DNA of 64,000 nt from Nitrosospira multiformis (lineage in GTDB: Bacteria; Pseudomonadota; Gammaproteobacteria; Burkholderiales; Nitrosomonadaceae): NCBI RefSeq assembly GCF_900110185.1, contig NZ_FOCT01000005.1:135076-199075 (forward strand), in the 5' to 3' direction. Positions 19,373-28,206 of this stretch are shown here, one piece after another (the stretch's first letter is position 1; each line of letters begins with the position of its first letter). The position numbers and the translations under genes were made by a program. The notes beneath the pieces were generated by a model. It saw only the letters and a list, made by a program, of their open reading frames with translations, searched no databases and was not told the origin of the DNA.

Positions 19373-19876
19373 TTACAGATTCCAGGAGCCGATATCCGCA
19401 TCGTTACCGTCTCCCCCGCGGGCACCATCTGCCCCGAAACTGAAAACGTCGATTTCGCCGTGAACCCCAGGGTTCAGGTATTGATAAGGGTTGCCCCAGG
19501 GATCCTTCGGAAGGCGCTCGATATATCCTCCGGCTTTCCAATTGGGTGGAATCGGTGGATCGGTCGGCTTCGTTACCAGCGCCTGCAATCCCTGTTCAGT
19601 CTTGGGGTAGCGATGGTTGTCGAGACGGTACAGCTTGAGCATCTGCATCAAGCTTGCGACATCCTGTTTTGCTGCGATGATACGTGCTTCGTCGGGACGA
19701 CTGATGATTTTCGGCACCACCATTACAGCGAGAATTCCTAGAATCACGACGACCACCATGACCTCGAGCAAAGTAAAGCCGCGCTGCCTTCCGCACGGTT
19801 CATGCTCCAGGGCGGTCAAATGGCCTGGAGCGCGTGGTCTTTCAGAGAGCAGATTGGGAACTGATTTCTCCATCAT
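19373..19876 (-). CDS. gspG: Type II secretion major pseudopilin GspG
   Basis: About 167 residues from ATG 19876. The pilin motif is RQRG-FTLLEVMVVVVILGILAVMVVP; downstream DNHRYPKTEQGLQALV, LPKDPWGNPYQYLNPG and a calcium-site-like Asp/Gly-rich tail (GADGARGGDGND) identify the major pseudopilin. The leader before the cleavage site would be 33 residues, unusually long; a TTG at codon 20 of the frame starting at 19876 would give about 14. Neither start has a good ribosome-binding site. This is the first gene of the minus-strand operon G-H-I-J-K-L-M. Confidence 0.93.
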   Translation of the reverse strand: MMEKSVPNLLSERPRAPGHLTALEHEPCGRQRGFTLLEVMVVVVILGILAVMVVPKIISRPDEARIIAAKQDVASLMQMLKLYRLDNHRYPKTEQGLQALVTKPTDPPIPPNWKAGGYIERLPKDPWGNPYQYLNPGVHGEIDVFSFGADGARGGDGNDADIGSWNL

Positions 19877-20256
19877 TTTTATGTAAATACCTATCAAAAA
19901 ACGAACAAAATGGCACGAAGATTACTCAAGAAACTGTTCATTGTCGATTCCGGTTTTGCACCATGGCACGCGCCTCCCGATCTGTCCTCATAATCACGTC
20001 TCGATACAGCGCAACATTGGCCTCACCGATAAAAATTTTCAGCTGCACTGGGAATTGACGTCAACAATAATCTCAAAAAAAACATATCCCTTATTTGCCA
20101 AAAAGGAATAAATTAACGCTTATTTTGCATGTTTAGAATCAGGAAAGCCGGAAAACAAATGACAGACGGGAAAAACGTCTGCAGTTGCATCAAGCATGGA
20201 ATTTTTCATACGCAGCAATTTTCATTATCAAACTTCCAAAGGGGAATACACTTATC
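19877..20256. other. Divergent upstream region between gspG and the propeller gene
   Basis: About 380 bases that must hold the promoters of the gspG operon (leftward) and of the cupredoxin-propeller gene (rightward). The sequence is AT-rich around 20070-20130. I could not pick a convincing -35/-10 pair. The end carries AGGGGAA, the ribosome-binding site of the rightward gene. Confidence 0.4.
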
Positions 20257-22095
20257 ATGCCAATATCATCATTAAAGGATATCTGCATCTACAGATATGT
20301 TTCTATCGCCGCCATGACCGCCCTGCTCCATCCGGGAGTCAGTCTCGCTGGTGGAAACGAAGTCAACTTCTCGCTCACGGATAACCCTGCCCGCTGGTTT
20401 GATACCGGCGCAACAATTGCCGGCACTCGTTCCCTTGCGGTGGCAAAACCGGGTGTGCGGGTAAATTTTTCAGGGAATTCAAACACGGTTCACACCCGAA
20501 CCAGCGTAATTTATCCAACAGGCGCAGCGGGTATGCCGTTTAACACCTCGCCAAGAAAAGGCGGAGACAGCGTTACCTTGAAAACCCCTGGTTTGTATGT
20601 CTTTACCTGCAGTATCCATCCCTACATGCTAGGCGCCGTCATTGTCGATGACCCGAATACGAGCGGGCTGGATTTGGGGAACTCTATCAGCTTGATCAAC
20701 GGCATCACAGTTCCAAGCAGCAGTGATCTCGCCACCCGTTTGCTGCACACCTTCTTTGTCGCGACCAATCCGGCAAACTGGCAGAATTATGCCTCCAATA
20801 CGCCCTGGCACATCACCTATCCGAATGTGGATGTCCGGGTGGATATAGGCGTAGTCAATCTACCTGCTGTGCTCAATGCCCGTTATGGGAATGATCGCGT
20901 CCTGGAACCTCTCCAGAATCCGGTCATGCCGGCAGTGGGCGAAGTATGGGTGGCAACGCAGTTCGAAACCGCTTCCGGCAAATCCAAGCCAGGCACGGTC
21001 ACCGCCGTAAGTGGCGCAACGTGGCAGGTAACCCGAAAGGTCGCATTGCCGTCGATCAACATGAATAATGCGCACAACATGTGGACCGATAGAAATCAGA
21101 ATGTCATTTACGCGACGCAATGGTTCGACAGTAAATTGACTGTCTATGATCGACAGACAGGAGCGCTGATTCGCAATGTGTCGGTAGGAGAAGCACCGGC
21201 TCATGTGATGACGCGGACGGACACCGATGAGCTTCATGTCACCAATAATGGAGATACGCGGACAGACTCGGTCATGGAACTTGCGCCACTTGCGACCGGA
21301 GTGGAGCGGCGTATAGATATCGGACGGGGAAATGCTCATGCGCACTGGATGAGCCATGATGGAAAAAAAATGGTTACCCCGAATGTCCTCACGGGAGATA
21401 CCACACAGTATAGCTTCGGCTCAAACAGTGTCGAGTCCATTCTGCCCGCGAGCACTCCCTTTGGTCACCCGCTGGCCACGGGAATGATGCCGGATGCCAG
21501 CAAGTATTATGTGGCTAACATGTTGGACAACACGATGACGGTGATCAACATGAACACTCATGCCGTTATCAAGACCATCGATCTGATTGCCAACTATAAC
21601 CCGGTCACCGGCGCAATTACCGGTCCTGTAGGCGCTCTGCCGATTCAAACTCCTGTCTCTCCGAATGGGAAAAACATGGTGACCGCCAATATGCTCACCG
21701 GGACCATCACAGTGATCGATACTCGTCCCGGCGTACCAACTTCAGACACGGTTGTTGCCATGCTTCCATGTGATCCCGGCTGCCATGGCGTGCAGTATGG
21801 CGCCAAGCAGGGAGGGGGATACTATGCCTATGTTGCGAGCAAATTTTCGAATAGATTACTCGTCGTCGATCCCGATCCAAATGGAGATGGCAATCCATCG
21901 GATGCTGTAATTGCGGGAAAAGTAGGACTCTTCGCGTCTGCGGGAACTCAGCGTGATGCTACCATTACCGGGAATCCGGGGATGGGAGGTCAAGGTGTCC
22001 TCCCGGTCCCCGTCATCTACAATGGCTGGGTTCAGAATTTACCCGCCACATGGAAAAGCCAGTTGACGGCTGCTCAACAGAACCCGGCCCAGTAG
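20257..22095 (+). CDS. Secreted cupredoxin fused to a YVTN-type beta-propeller
   Basis: Start ATG 20257 is preferred because AGGGGAA precedes it by about ten bases and a signal peptide follows (IAAMTALLHPGVSLAG); the product is 612 residues. A cupredoxin domain (about 34-132) has type-1 copper ligands in the usual order: His79, then Cys118, His121 and Met124 in FTCSIHPYM. The rest is a beta-propeller with repeats such as YVANMLDNTMTVINMNTHAV and VTANMLTGTITVIDTR. Near the end, C505-x3-C509-H510 (PCDPGCHG) could bind copper or, less likely, haem. The family resembles copper oxidase/nitrite-reductase-like propeller proteins of nitrifiers; an electron-transfer role is inferred. The gene lies inside the split type II secretion locus. 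Confidence 0.8.
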   Translation: MPISSLKDICIYRYVSIAAMTALLHPGVSLAGGNEVNFSLTDNPARWFDTGATIAGTRSLAVAKPGVRVNFSGNSNTVHTRTSVIYPTGAAGMPFNTSPRKGGDSVTLKTPGLYVFTCSIHPYMLGAVIVDDPNTSGLDLGNSISLINGITVPSSSDLATRLLHTFFVATNPANWQNYASNTPWHITYPNVDVRVDIGVVNLPAVLNARYGNDRVLEPLQNPVMPAVGEVWVATQFETASGKSKPGTVTAVSGATWQVTRKVALPSINMNNAHNMWTDRNQNVIYATQWFDSKLTVYDRQTGALIRNVSVGEAPAHVMTRTDTDELHVTNNGDTRTDSVMELAPLATGVERRIDIGRGNAHAHWMSHDGKKMVTPNVLTGDTTQYSFGSNSVESILPASTPFGHPLATGMMPDASKYYVANMLDNTMTVINMNTHAVIKTIDLIANYNPVTGAITGPVGALPIQTPVSPNGKNMVTANMLTGTITVIDTRPGVPTSDTVVAMLPCDPGCHGVQYGAKQGGGYYAYVASKFSNRLLVVDPDPNGDGNPSDAVIAGKVGLFASAGTQRDATITGNPGMGGQGVLPVPVIYNGWVQNLPATWKSQLTAAQQNPAQ

Positions 22096-22143
22096 CGGTT
22101 GTAAGATTATTACCTGGGGTAGAAAACTCCAGGCGATGGAAAG

Positions 22144-22170
22144 CGGTGAGATGGCTCGACTGTCTCACCG
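22144..22170 (+). terminator. Hairpin after the propeller gene
   Basis: CGGTGAGA (22144-22151) pairs perfectly with TCTCACCG (22163-22170) across an 11-base loop. It lies 50 bases past the propeller stop and before the convergent cyanophycinase gene. The T-run is missing, so terminator function is uncertain. Confidence 0.45.
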
Positions 22171-22317
22171 ATTAAAAACTGGGTTGCCCTAGGCAAGATT
22201 GGCCGCAGCACCTCGACAGTACCGCCTGGATGTGACCGCAGCGGCCATCGTCACATCACCCATTCGCCGCGCACAGGCGACATCCTGTTATCTCTGGGGC
22301 AACCGCAGGCGCATTAT

Positions 22318-23364
22318 TCAATAGATTCCACCCCCCGGCTGAGACGAGACCAACACACCGGTTTCAGCTGAAAGGTCATACCTGGTTGTGCCATTTCCCG
22401 GACTCGTCCACCGGCCGAGATGGAATGATCCCGATCCCGAAAGTCGGTCTACCATGACATTGCGGAAAGTCAGAGGCTGACCGCTTTGACAGACGGTTGG
22501 GGCAATTGTGGGCCTTAGAAAATATGCCGAGCCGACACCCAGGCGGATTGCAATGCCGTTGTCAATCGCCAACGCGGTTTCGACATCCAGACCAATGCCT
22601 CGGGCGGATTCAACGCTTACCCATTGGTCCTGGATGGTGCGCGCGAGAAAGGTGAGAAGGCGTCCCATCCGGTCACGCGTGTCGAGATGCGCATCGGCAA
22701 TTACCCCATTCAAGCCCGGCGCAGTCAGAAATTCTCGATCGAGAGTCATGCGACGGTTATAAGGATCGGCCAGCGCATCGTCAGAGTACACCGTGCCATT
22801 CAACGCTACGAAGTCAAACTGACCGAGAACTGCAAGTCCCGCGCTGGTGCCCCCGATAGGTGCATTGCGGCCAATCAGTTCATTAATCGCCGTTTCGAGC
22901 GCAGTTCCTTTCCAGAGATTAATGTAATCACTCTGGTCGCCGCCCGCGATAAACAAAATTTCCGCTTTTTTGATCCGATCGAGCACGAACGGATCGCTGG
23001 CCGCCTCACGCGTCTTTATGACCAGTGTCTCGATGGAATCTATACCGCCCATGTCGTAGACATACTGGTTGTAGCCGTCGGCCCCCCGTACACGGATCAC
23101 CACAAAGTCGCCGCCTCCCGCCTTCTGGATCATCCACTTGAATGCAGCGTCCACGTCGGGACCTCCGCCCATCAGGAGAGTTGATGGCGATGGTGGCCTT
23201 TGCGGCAGGACAGCATCGACCGCGTTGCCCGTAAGGTAATATTCGTAGCCTTTAGGCTTGGGCTCTGCCAAAACCCCAAAGGCCGTGAAGACCGCCGCAG
23301 AGGCCAGGGTAAGGTGTGCAAAAAGCCGCGGGAAGGATTTATTAGCACAATCTCTGATATCCAT
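22318..23364 (-). CDS. Exported cyanophycinase-like peptidase (S51 family)
   Basis: The product is 348 residues. A signal peptide (LTLASAAVFTAFGVLA) precedes a domain with the S51 features: LLMGGGPDVD near the start, the strand FIAGGDQSDY, and the nucleophile elbow GGTSAG with Ser174. Downstream, LTAPGLNGVIADAHLDTRDRMGRLL matches cyanophycinases, which cut beta-Asp-Arg dipeptides from cyanophycin. The signal peptide implies an extracellular or periplasmic enzyme that uses external polymer or a related isopeptide. No cyanophycin synthetase gene is in the window. The gene converges on the propeller gene and diverges from gspC. Confidence 0.9.
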   Translation of the reverse strand: MDIRDCANKSFPRLFAHLTLASAAVFTAFGVLAEPKPKGYEYYLTGNAVDAVLPQRPPSPSTLLMGGGPDVDAAFKWMIQKAGGGDFVVIRVRGADGYNQYVYDMGGIDSIETLVIKTREAASDPFVLDRIKKAEILFIAGGDQSDYINLWKGTALETAINELIGRNAPIGGTSAGLAVLGQFDFVALNGTVYSDDALADPYNRRMTLDREFLTAPGLNGVIADAHLDTRDRMGRLLTFLARTIQDQWVSVESARGIGLDVETALAIDNGIAIRLGVGSAYFLRPTIAPTVCQSGQPLTFRNVMVDRLSGSGSFHLGRWTSPGNGTTRYDLSAETGVLVSSQPGGGIY

Positions 23365-23799
23365 TATCTCCCTTTAAAGAGAAGGATCGGGCTAAACAGG
23401 ACCGATCACTTGTTTTGTTCGAGTAATGCCATTGGCGCCAAATGCTTTCAAGCGAAAAGAAGATGAAAACAGGGTTTAATTCCGTTCCGGACAGAGTTCA
23501 TAAAGGAGTATAAACATGTTTATGTTAGCAGCTATTCAGCTCATACGCGGCCACAGGCAACGTGGAATACACTCGCACAACTTCGCCAGGCCTCAATACG
23601 CTTGAACAAGGTACAATTGCACTCATGAGCAATTCAGCAAAATCTGACCGATAAAAAGTGACGACACCAATCTCACTGAACATGCATCAATCTCCACCAT
23701 GAACTATCGTTTTTTTCAGGAACGGGTTATAAGAATCCATTCCTGATCGAAACTCTCCGATTTTTACTTCAGCCGTATTGAAAAGTTAAGCATTAAAGC
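23365..23799. other. Divergent upstream region of the cyanophycinase and gspC genes
   Basis: About 430 bases without a gene-like frame. It should contain promoters for both directions; the stretch before gspC (23700-23799) is AT-rich but no clear -35/-10 pair stands out. Confidence 0.4.
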
Positions 23800-24330
23800 A
23801 TGCCGGAAATCTCGATCGACCGGTCGAATCGTGCGCAAACAGCCCTTGTATATTTAATCATCCTCGCTGCACTCGCGCTGCTTGGAGGGGTGCTGTTGTA
23901 CTGGACACGCCTTTGGTTCATCCCCCACCCTCAACCCAACCTCGAGTCAGGCACGCGTGCGGACGTGGAAACAGTCGAAGATGTATCGATGGTGAATAAC
24001 CTGTTCGGTATTGCACAACCAGAACAGCCATCCATTGCTGTTCCTGTCGGACCTGAGGTCAGGCTGTTCGGGGTTGTCGCCGCTTCCGGGCACGGGCAGG
24101 GCTATGCGATCCTGCAAGTGGATGGAAGAGAGACGCTTGCGGTGCGCGAAGGTGAAAACATCGCTCCCGGCCTCCAGCTGGCTGAGGTTCACACCGAATA
24201 TATTGTCCTGGAACGTGACGGAATGCGGGAAACATTTGCATTGCAGCGTCAGAATCCGCCTGCAGACCCTACTCGTCCGGTAGAGACAGACTTGCCTGTC
24301 GAACTTCACGCGCCGGTCATAACTGAGTGA
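23800..24330 (+). CDS. gspC: Type II secretion protein GspC
   Basis: The product is 176 residues: a short cytoplasmic N-terminus, a membrane helix at about 16-35 (LVYLIILAALALLGGVLLYW) and the homology region VRLFGVVAASGHGQGYAILQVDGRETLAVREGE with the conserved LFG and GE motifs. GspC connects the inner-membrane platform to the secretin. No C-terminal PDZ or coiled-coil domain follows the HR region, so this is the short form. It heads the plus-strand operon C-D-E-F, 12 bases before gspD. Confidence 0.9.
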   Translation: MPEISIDRSNRAQTALVYLIILAALALLGGVLLYWTRLWFIPHPQPNLESGTRADVETVEDVSMVNNLFGIAQPEQPSIAVPVGPEVRLFGVVAASGHGQGYAILQVDGRETLAVREGENIAPGLQLAEVHTEYIVLERDGMRETFALQRQNPPADPTRPVETDLPVELHAPVITE

Positions 24331-24342
24331 TGTCGTCATCTC

Positions 24343-26712
24343 ATGGGCTACAGAGGTAAAATCGTGCGGCATCGCTCGCTATGTGCAGTTTTTTTATGGA
24401 TGGCAGTGGCAGGCTGGGTTACCGAGGCTTGGGCCGTAAATCCCTCTGCCACCCTGCCCGTCGAGGAAATTGGCGTCCCGCCGAGCGTCCTGCCGGAAGC
24501 GGATTCCCTGCGCGCCAGTAAACCCAGGTCTTCTGCCGGTCAGGATCTCGTTACACTCAACTTCGTCAATGCCGATATTGAAGGGGTAGTGAAAGCAGTC
24601 AGCGAAATTACCCGGAAAAATTTCATGCTCGACCCCCGCGTCAAGGGTACGATCAACATCGTTTCAGCCAAGCCAGTGCTGAGGTCGTCAGTCTACGAAG
24701 TATTCCTGTCGGCATTGCGATTGCATGGATATGCAGTTGTTGAGGATTACGGCATCATCAGGATCGTTCCGGAAAGTGATGCCAAGCTATACCAGGGCCC
24801 GATACTTGGTCCCACGAACAAGCGGCAGCTCGCGGGCGACCGTATCCAGACACAGGTATTTACGCTGCAGTACGAATCCGCGGTGCAGATGGTGCCGATC
24901 CTGCGTCCATTGATCGCTCCAAACAACAGTATCACTGCAAATCCCAACAGTAACACCCTGGTTATTACAGACTACGCGAGCAATCTCCAACGCCTGGCGA
25001 AAATAATTGATTCGATGGATCAGCCAAGTGGAACCGATCCTGTCTCGATACCTCTTCAGCACGCCTCGGCGATCGATGTCGCGCAAACCGTGAACCGGCT
25101 GTTTTCGGAATCGACGCAGTCCCAGGCCGAGGGCGCCGCGGACCCCACCCAGCAGCGTTTCACGGTCGTCGCCGACGCCCGCTCGAATACCCTCCTTGCA
25201 CGCTCCGGAAACCGGGCAGCGCTTGCGCGTCTACGCCAACTGGTAACAGTGCTCGATTCTCCCACCAGCGCTGCCGGCAACATGCACGTCGTTTTTCTCA
25301 AGAATGCCGATGCAGTCAGGCTTGCCGAAACCCTCAGGGCGATCTATCACAACATGGCGTCCCCGGTTTCCTCATCTTCAGGACTGAGTCAGGCAACCGG
25401 CACGGCTTTTGGAACGTCTTCCCTGGGTACATCCACCAGCGGGGGGATGGGTGCCGCCTCGGGTACCTCAATGGGCGGCTCGATGGGCACTTCCATGCCC
25501 GGTTCCAGCCTTGGTGCGGGGACTGTTCCCGCTGCTTCCACCGTCACCCCGGCTCCGATGCAAACTGGCGCAACTTCCGCCACGCCCGGCATCATTCAGG
25601 CGGATGCAGCCACCAACTCGATCATTATTACTGCTCCGGATGCTATTTATAATAATTTGCGGGCGGTGGTAGAGAAGCTCGACGTGCGCCGCGTGCAGGT
25701 TTATATTGAAGCGCTGATTGCCGAAATCACTGCCGACAGAGCCGCGGAATTCGGCATTCAGTGGCAGAATCTGAGCAATGCTGCCCAAGGCGGCACCCAG
25801 GTTTTCGGAGGCACCAACTTCAATGCGGGCACTGCCGGGGGCGGCAGTATCATCTCCACCGCCCAGAATCCGATAGCGAATGCAGCCTCCGGTCTGACTA
25901 TCGGCATCATGAATGGCCTTGTCACGGCTATTCCCGGCATCGGCCCTGTTCTCAACATTCATACGCTCATCCGCGCGCTGGAAACGGATGCCAATGCCAA
26001 CATTCTTTCCACTCCCACCCTGCTGACACTGAATAACGAAGAAGCCAGAATCATCATCGGGCAGAACGTTCCGATTCCCACCGGCCAATTCATTCCGCCA
26101 GTGGGCGGCGCCGTTACCTCCCCGTTTCAAACCGTTTCACGCCAGGATGTGGGACTATCATTGAAGATCAAGCCCCTTATCTCGGAAGGCAACACTGTCC
26201 GTGTGCAGATTTTTCAGGAAGTCTCGAGCGTCGTTCCTGGCACGGTCAACGCCACCAACGGGTTGATTACCAACAAACGCTCGATAGAATCGACAGTGCT
26301 GGTGGACGACGGGCAGATTCTCGTACTCGGCGGTCTGATGCAGGATTCGGTAAATGACTCGGTTGAAAGAATTCCACTGGTCGGAGCGATTCCGCTGTTC
26401 GGACAATTGTTCAGTTACAACAAGCGCTCACGCAACAAAACCAATCTGATGGTATTCCTGCGGCCGACACTGATGCGAGCGAGCGACGCTGCCGATCCGC
26501 TTTCTGATGCACAGTACGATCGGGTGCTGGGCGAACAGAAAAAAGTGAGACCCAGGTTTAATCTTGTGCTTCCGGATATGGAATCGCCTACTTTGCCGCC
26601 GCGTCAACCGCCGCCTGTCATTCTTGATGACAGCGTCACTCCCGATAATCCCGAGATCTCCAATGTTCAAGGCAACTGGGATACCGGGGGAGTGATGGAT
26701 AATACACCCTGA
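24343..26712 (+). CDS. gspD: Type II secretion secretin GspD
   Basis: The product is 789 residues. A signal peptide ends near TEAWA-VNPS. The N0 domain starts about residue 65 (VTLNFVNADIEGVVKAVSEIT), followed by N1-N3 repeats. N3 carries a Gly/Ser/Thr-rich insertion at about 343-425, a flexible loop also seen in other secretins but long here. The secretin core includes NEEARIIIGQNVPI, VGLSLKIKPLISEGN and the C-terminal VLVDDGQILVLGGLM. It forms the outer-membrane channel. No lipobox is present; assembly would depend on a pilotin or be spontaneous. Confidence 0.96.
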   Translation: MGYRGKIVRHRSLCAVFLWMAVAGWVTEAWAVNPSATLPVEEIGVPPSVLPEADSLRASKPRSSAGQDLVTLNFVNADIEGVVKAVSEITRKNFMLDPRVKGTINIVSAKPVLRSSVYEVFLSALRLHGYAVVEDYGIIRIVPESDAKLYQGPILGPTNKRQLAGDRIQTQVFTLQYESAVQMVPILRPLIAPNNSITANPNSNTLVITDYASNLQRLAKIIDSMDQPSGTDPVSIPLQHASAIDVAQTVNRLFSESTQSQAEGAADPTQQRFTVVADARSNTLLARSGNRAALARLRQLVTVLDSPTSAAGNMHVVFLKNADAVRLAETLRAIYHNMASPVSSSSGLSQATGTAFGTSSLGTSTSGGMGAASGTSMGGSMGTSMPGSSLGAGTVPAASTVTPAPMQTGATSATPGIIQADAATNSIIITAPDAIYNNLRAVVEKLDVRRVQVYIEALIAEITADRAAEFGIQWQNLSNAAQGGTQVFGGTNFNAGTAGGGSIISTAQNPIANAASGLTIGIMNGLVTAIPGIGPVLNIHTLIRALETDANANILSTPTLLTLNNEEARIIIGQNVPIPTGQFIPPVGGAVTSPFQTVSRQDVGLSLKIKPLISEGNTVRVQIFQEVSSVVPGTVNATNGLITNKRSIESTVLVDDGQILVLGGLMQDSVNDSVERIPLVGAIPLFGQLFSYNKRSRNKTNLMVFLRPTLMRASDAADPLSDAQYDRVLGEQKKVRPRFNLVLPDMESPTLPPRQPPPVILDDSVTPDNPEISNVQGNWDTGGVMDNTP

Positions 26713-26727
26713 AACCGGGTCGAGATA

Positions 26728-28197
26728 ATGGCGTCTGACAGGATTCCTTATGTCTTTGTCAAGACAAATGGAGTTGCCGTGATGAGTGTCACGAGCGATC
26801 ACGCAGAGGTGGTGGTGCGCGGCGAAGTCCAGGCCGGAGCACTGGCGGAGGTGCGTCGCGTTCTGGGCGTGCCTCTGCGGGCACGACGCCTCGCTACCGA
26901 CGAGTTCAATGAGATCGTTGCGGCGCTGTATAACGGCGCAAACGAAGGCGCGGCCGCGCTCGCAGATGATCTCGCACAGGATATAGACCTCTCGAGATTA
27001 CTGCAGGAGCTGCCGAAGGTCGAGGACCTGCTCGAAAGCCAGGATGATGCTCCGGTCATCCGGCTGATCAACGCGCTCTTTACACAGGCGTTACGCACCG
27101 CAGCTTCCGATATCCACATTGAGCCATATGAAACACGTTCGGTTGTACGGTTGCGAGTGGACGGCACGTTACGCGACCTGATCGAACCGGCGCGCGCATT
27201 ACATGCCGCCCTCATCTCACGCATCAAGATCATGGCGCAACTCGACATTGCGGAAAAACGCCTTCCGCAGGACGGCCGGATTACATTGAGGATGGCAGGC
27301 AGGCCAGTCGACGTGCGCGTATCCACCATCCCCACCGCACACGGCGAACGCGCCGTATTGCGTTTGCTGGACAAGCAGGCTGGCCGCCTGGACCTCCCTC
27401 GGCTTGGCATGGATGAAATCACCTTGACTTGCATGGACAGGCTTATTCGCGAGCCCCATGGCATTATTCTCGTAACCGGCCCCACCGGATCGGGTAAAAC
27501 AACCACGCTTTACGCCGCCCTGTCAAGGCTGGATTCCGCGTCGCTCAACATCATGACGGTTGAGGACCCCATCGAGTACGATCTTGACGGCATCAGTCAG
27601 ACTCAAGTCAATCCACGAATCGAAATGACGTTTGCACGAGCCTTGCGGACAATCCTGCGGCAAGACCCGGATGTCATTATGATTGGAGAGATTCGCGACC
27701 TCGAAACCGCACAGATCGCGGTACAGGCCAGCCTTACGGGCCATCTGGTATTTGCGACTCTGCATACCAATGATGCGATAAGCGCCGTGACCCGGCTTGT
27801 GGACATGGGAGTCGAGCCGTTTCTACTGGCATCGAGCCTGATTGGCGTAGGGGCGCAGCGTCTGGTGCGGCGGCTCTGTCTGGAATGCCGCCAGCCCTGG
27901 GACGAGGCCATGGGAGAATCTCCTTCCCCGGGCTCTTTTTCGGCTTCCGGAATTTTATACAAGGCACAGGGCTGTGCTGCATGCAATCACTCCGGCTATC
28001 AGGGACGCACCGGGATTTATGAATTGCTCGCGGTTGACAACGATCTGCGCCGGCGAATTCATGATCGCGTGTCTGAACAAGACCTGCGAGAGTATGTGAT
28101 TTCCGCTGGAATGCGCTCGTTACGTGATGACGGCATGCGCCTCGCTACCCAGGGCATCACCAGCTTGGAGGAAGTCGTGCGTGTGACACGCGAATAG
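26728..28197 (+). CDS. gspE: Type II secretion ATPase GspE
   Basis: The product is 489 residues of the PulE/GspE family. The N-terminal GspL-binding domain is followed by the ATPase core: Walker A GPTGSGKTTT, the Asp box MTVEDPIEYDLDGISQTQVN, Walker B RQDPDVIMIGEIRD and the His box TGHLVFATLHTNDA. A tetracysteine zinc motif is present (CLEC at about 390 and CAAC about 30 residues later). It powers pseudopilus assembly from the cytoplasmic face. The gene follows gspD by 15 bases and precedes gspF by 9. Confidence 0.96.
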   Translation: MASDRIPYVFVKTNGVAVMSVTSDHAEVVVRGEVQAGALAEVRRVLGVPLRARRLATDEFNEIVAALYNGANEGAAALADDLAQDIDLSRLLQELPKVEDLLESQDDAPVIRLINALFTQALRTAASDIHIEPYETRSVVRLRVDGTLRDLIEPARALHAALISRIKIMAQLDIAEKRLPQDGRITLRMAGRPVDVRVSTIPTAHGERAVLRLLDKQAGRLDLPRLGMDEITLTCMDRLIREPHGIILVTGPTGSGKTTTLYAALSRLDSASLNIMTVEDPIEYDLDGISQTQVNPRIEMTFARALRTILRQDPDVIMIGEIRDLETAQIAVQASLTGHLVFATLHTNDAISAVTRLVDMGVEPFLLASSLIGVGAQRLVRRLCLECRQPWDEAMGESPSPGSFSASGILYKAQGCAACNHSGYQGRTGIYELLAVDNDLRRRIHDRVSEQDLREYVISAGMRSLRDDGMRLATQGITSLEEVVRVTRE

Positions 28198-28206
28198 CAG
28201 TTCCAT

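Noticed and set aside
25468-26130. 220-codon minus-strand open frame opposite gspD
   Set aside because: A product of the repetitive Gly/Ser codons of the secretin; no independent evidence of coding.
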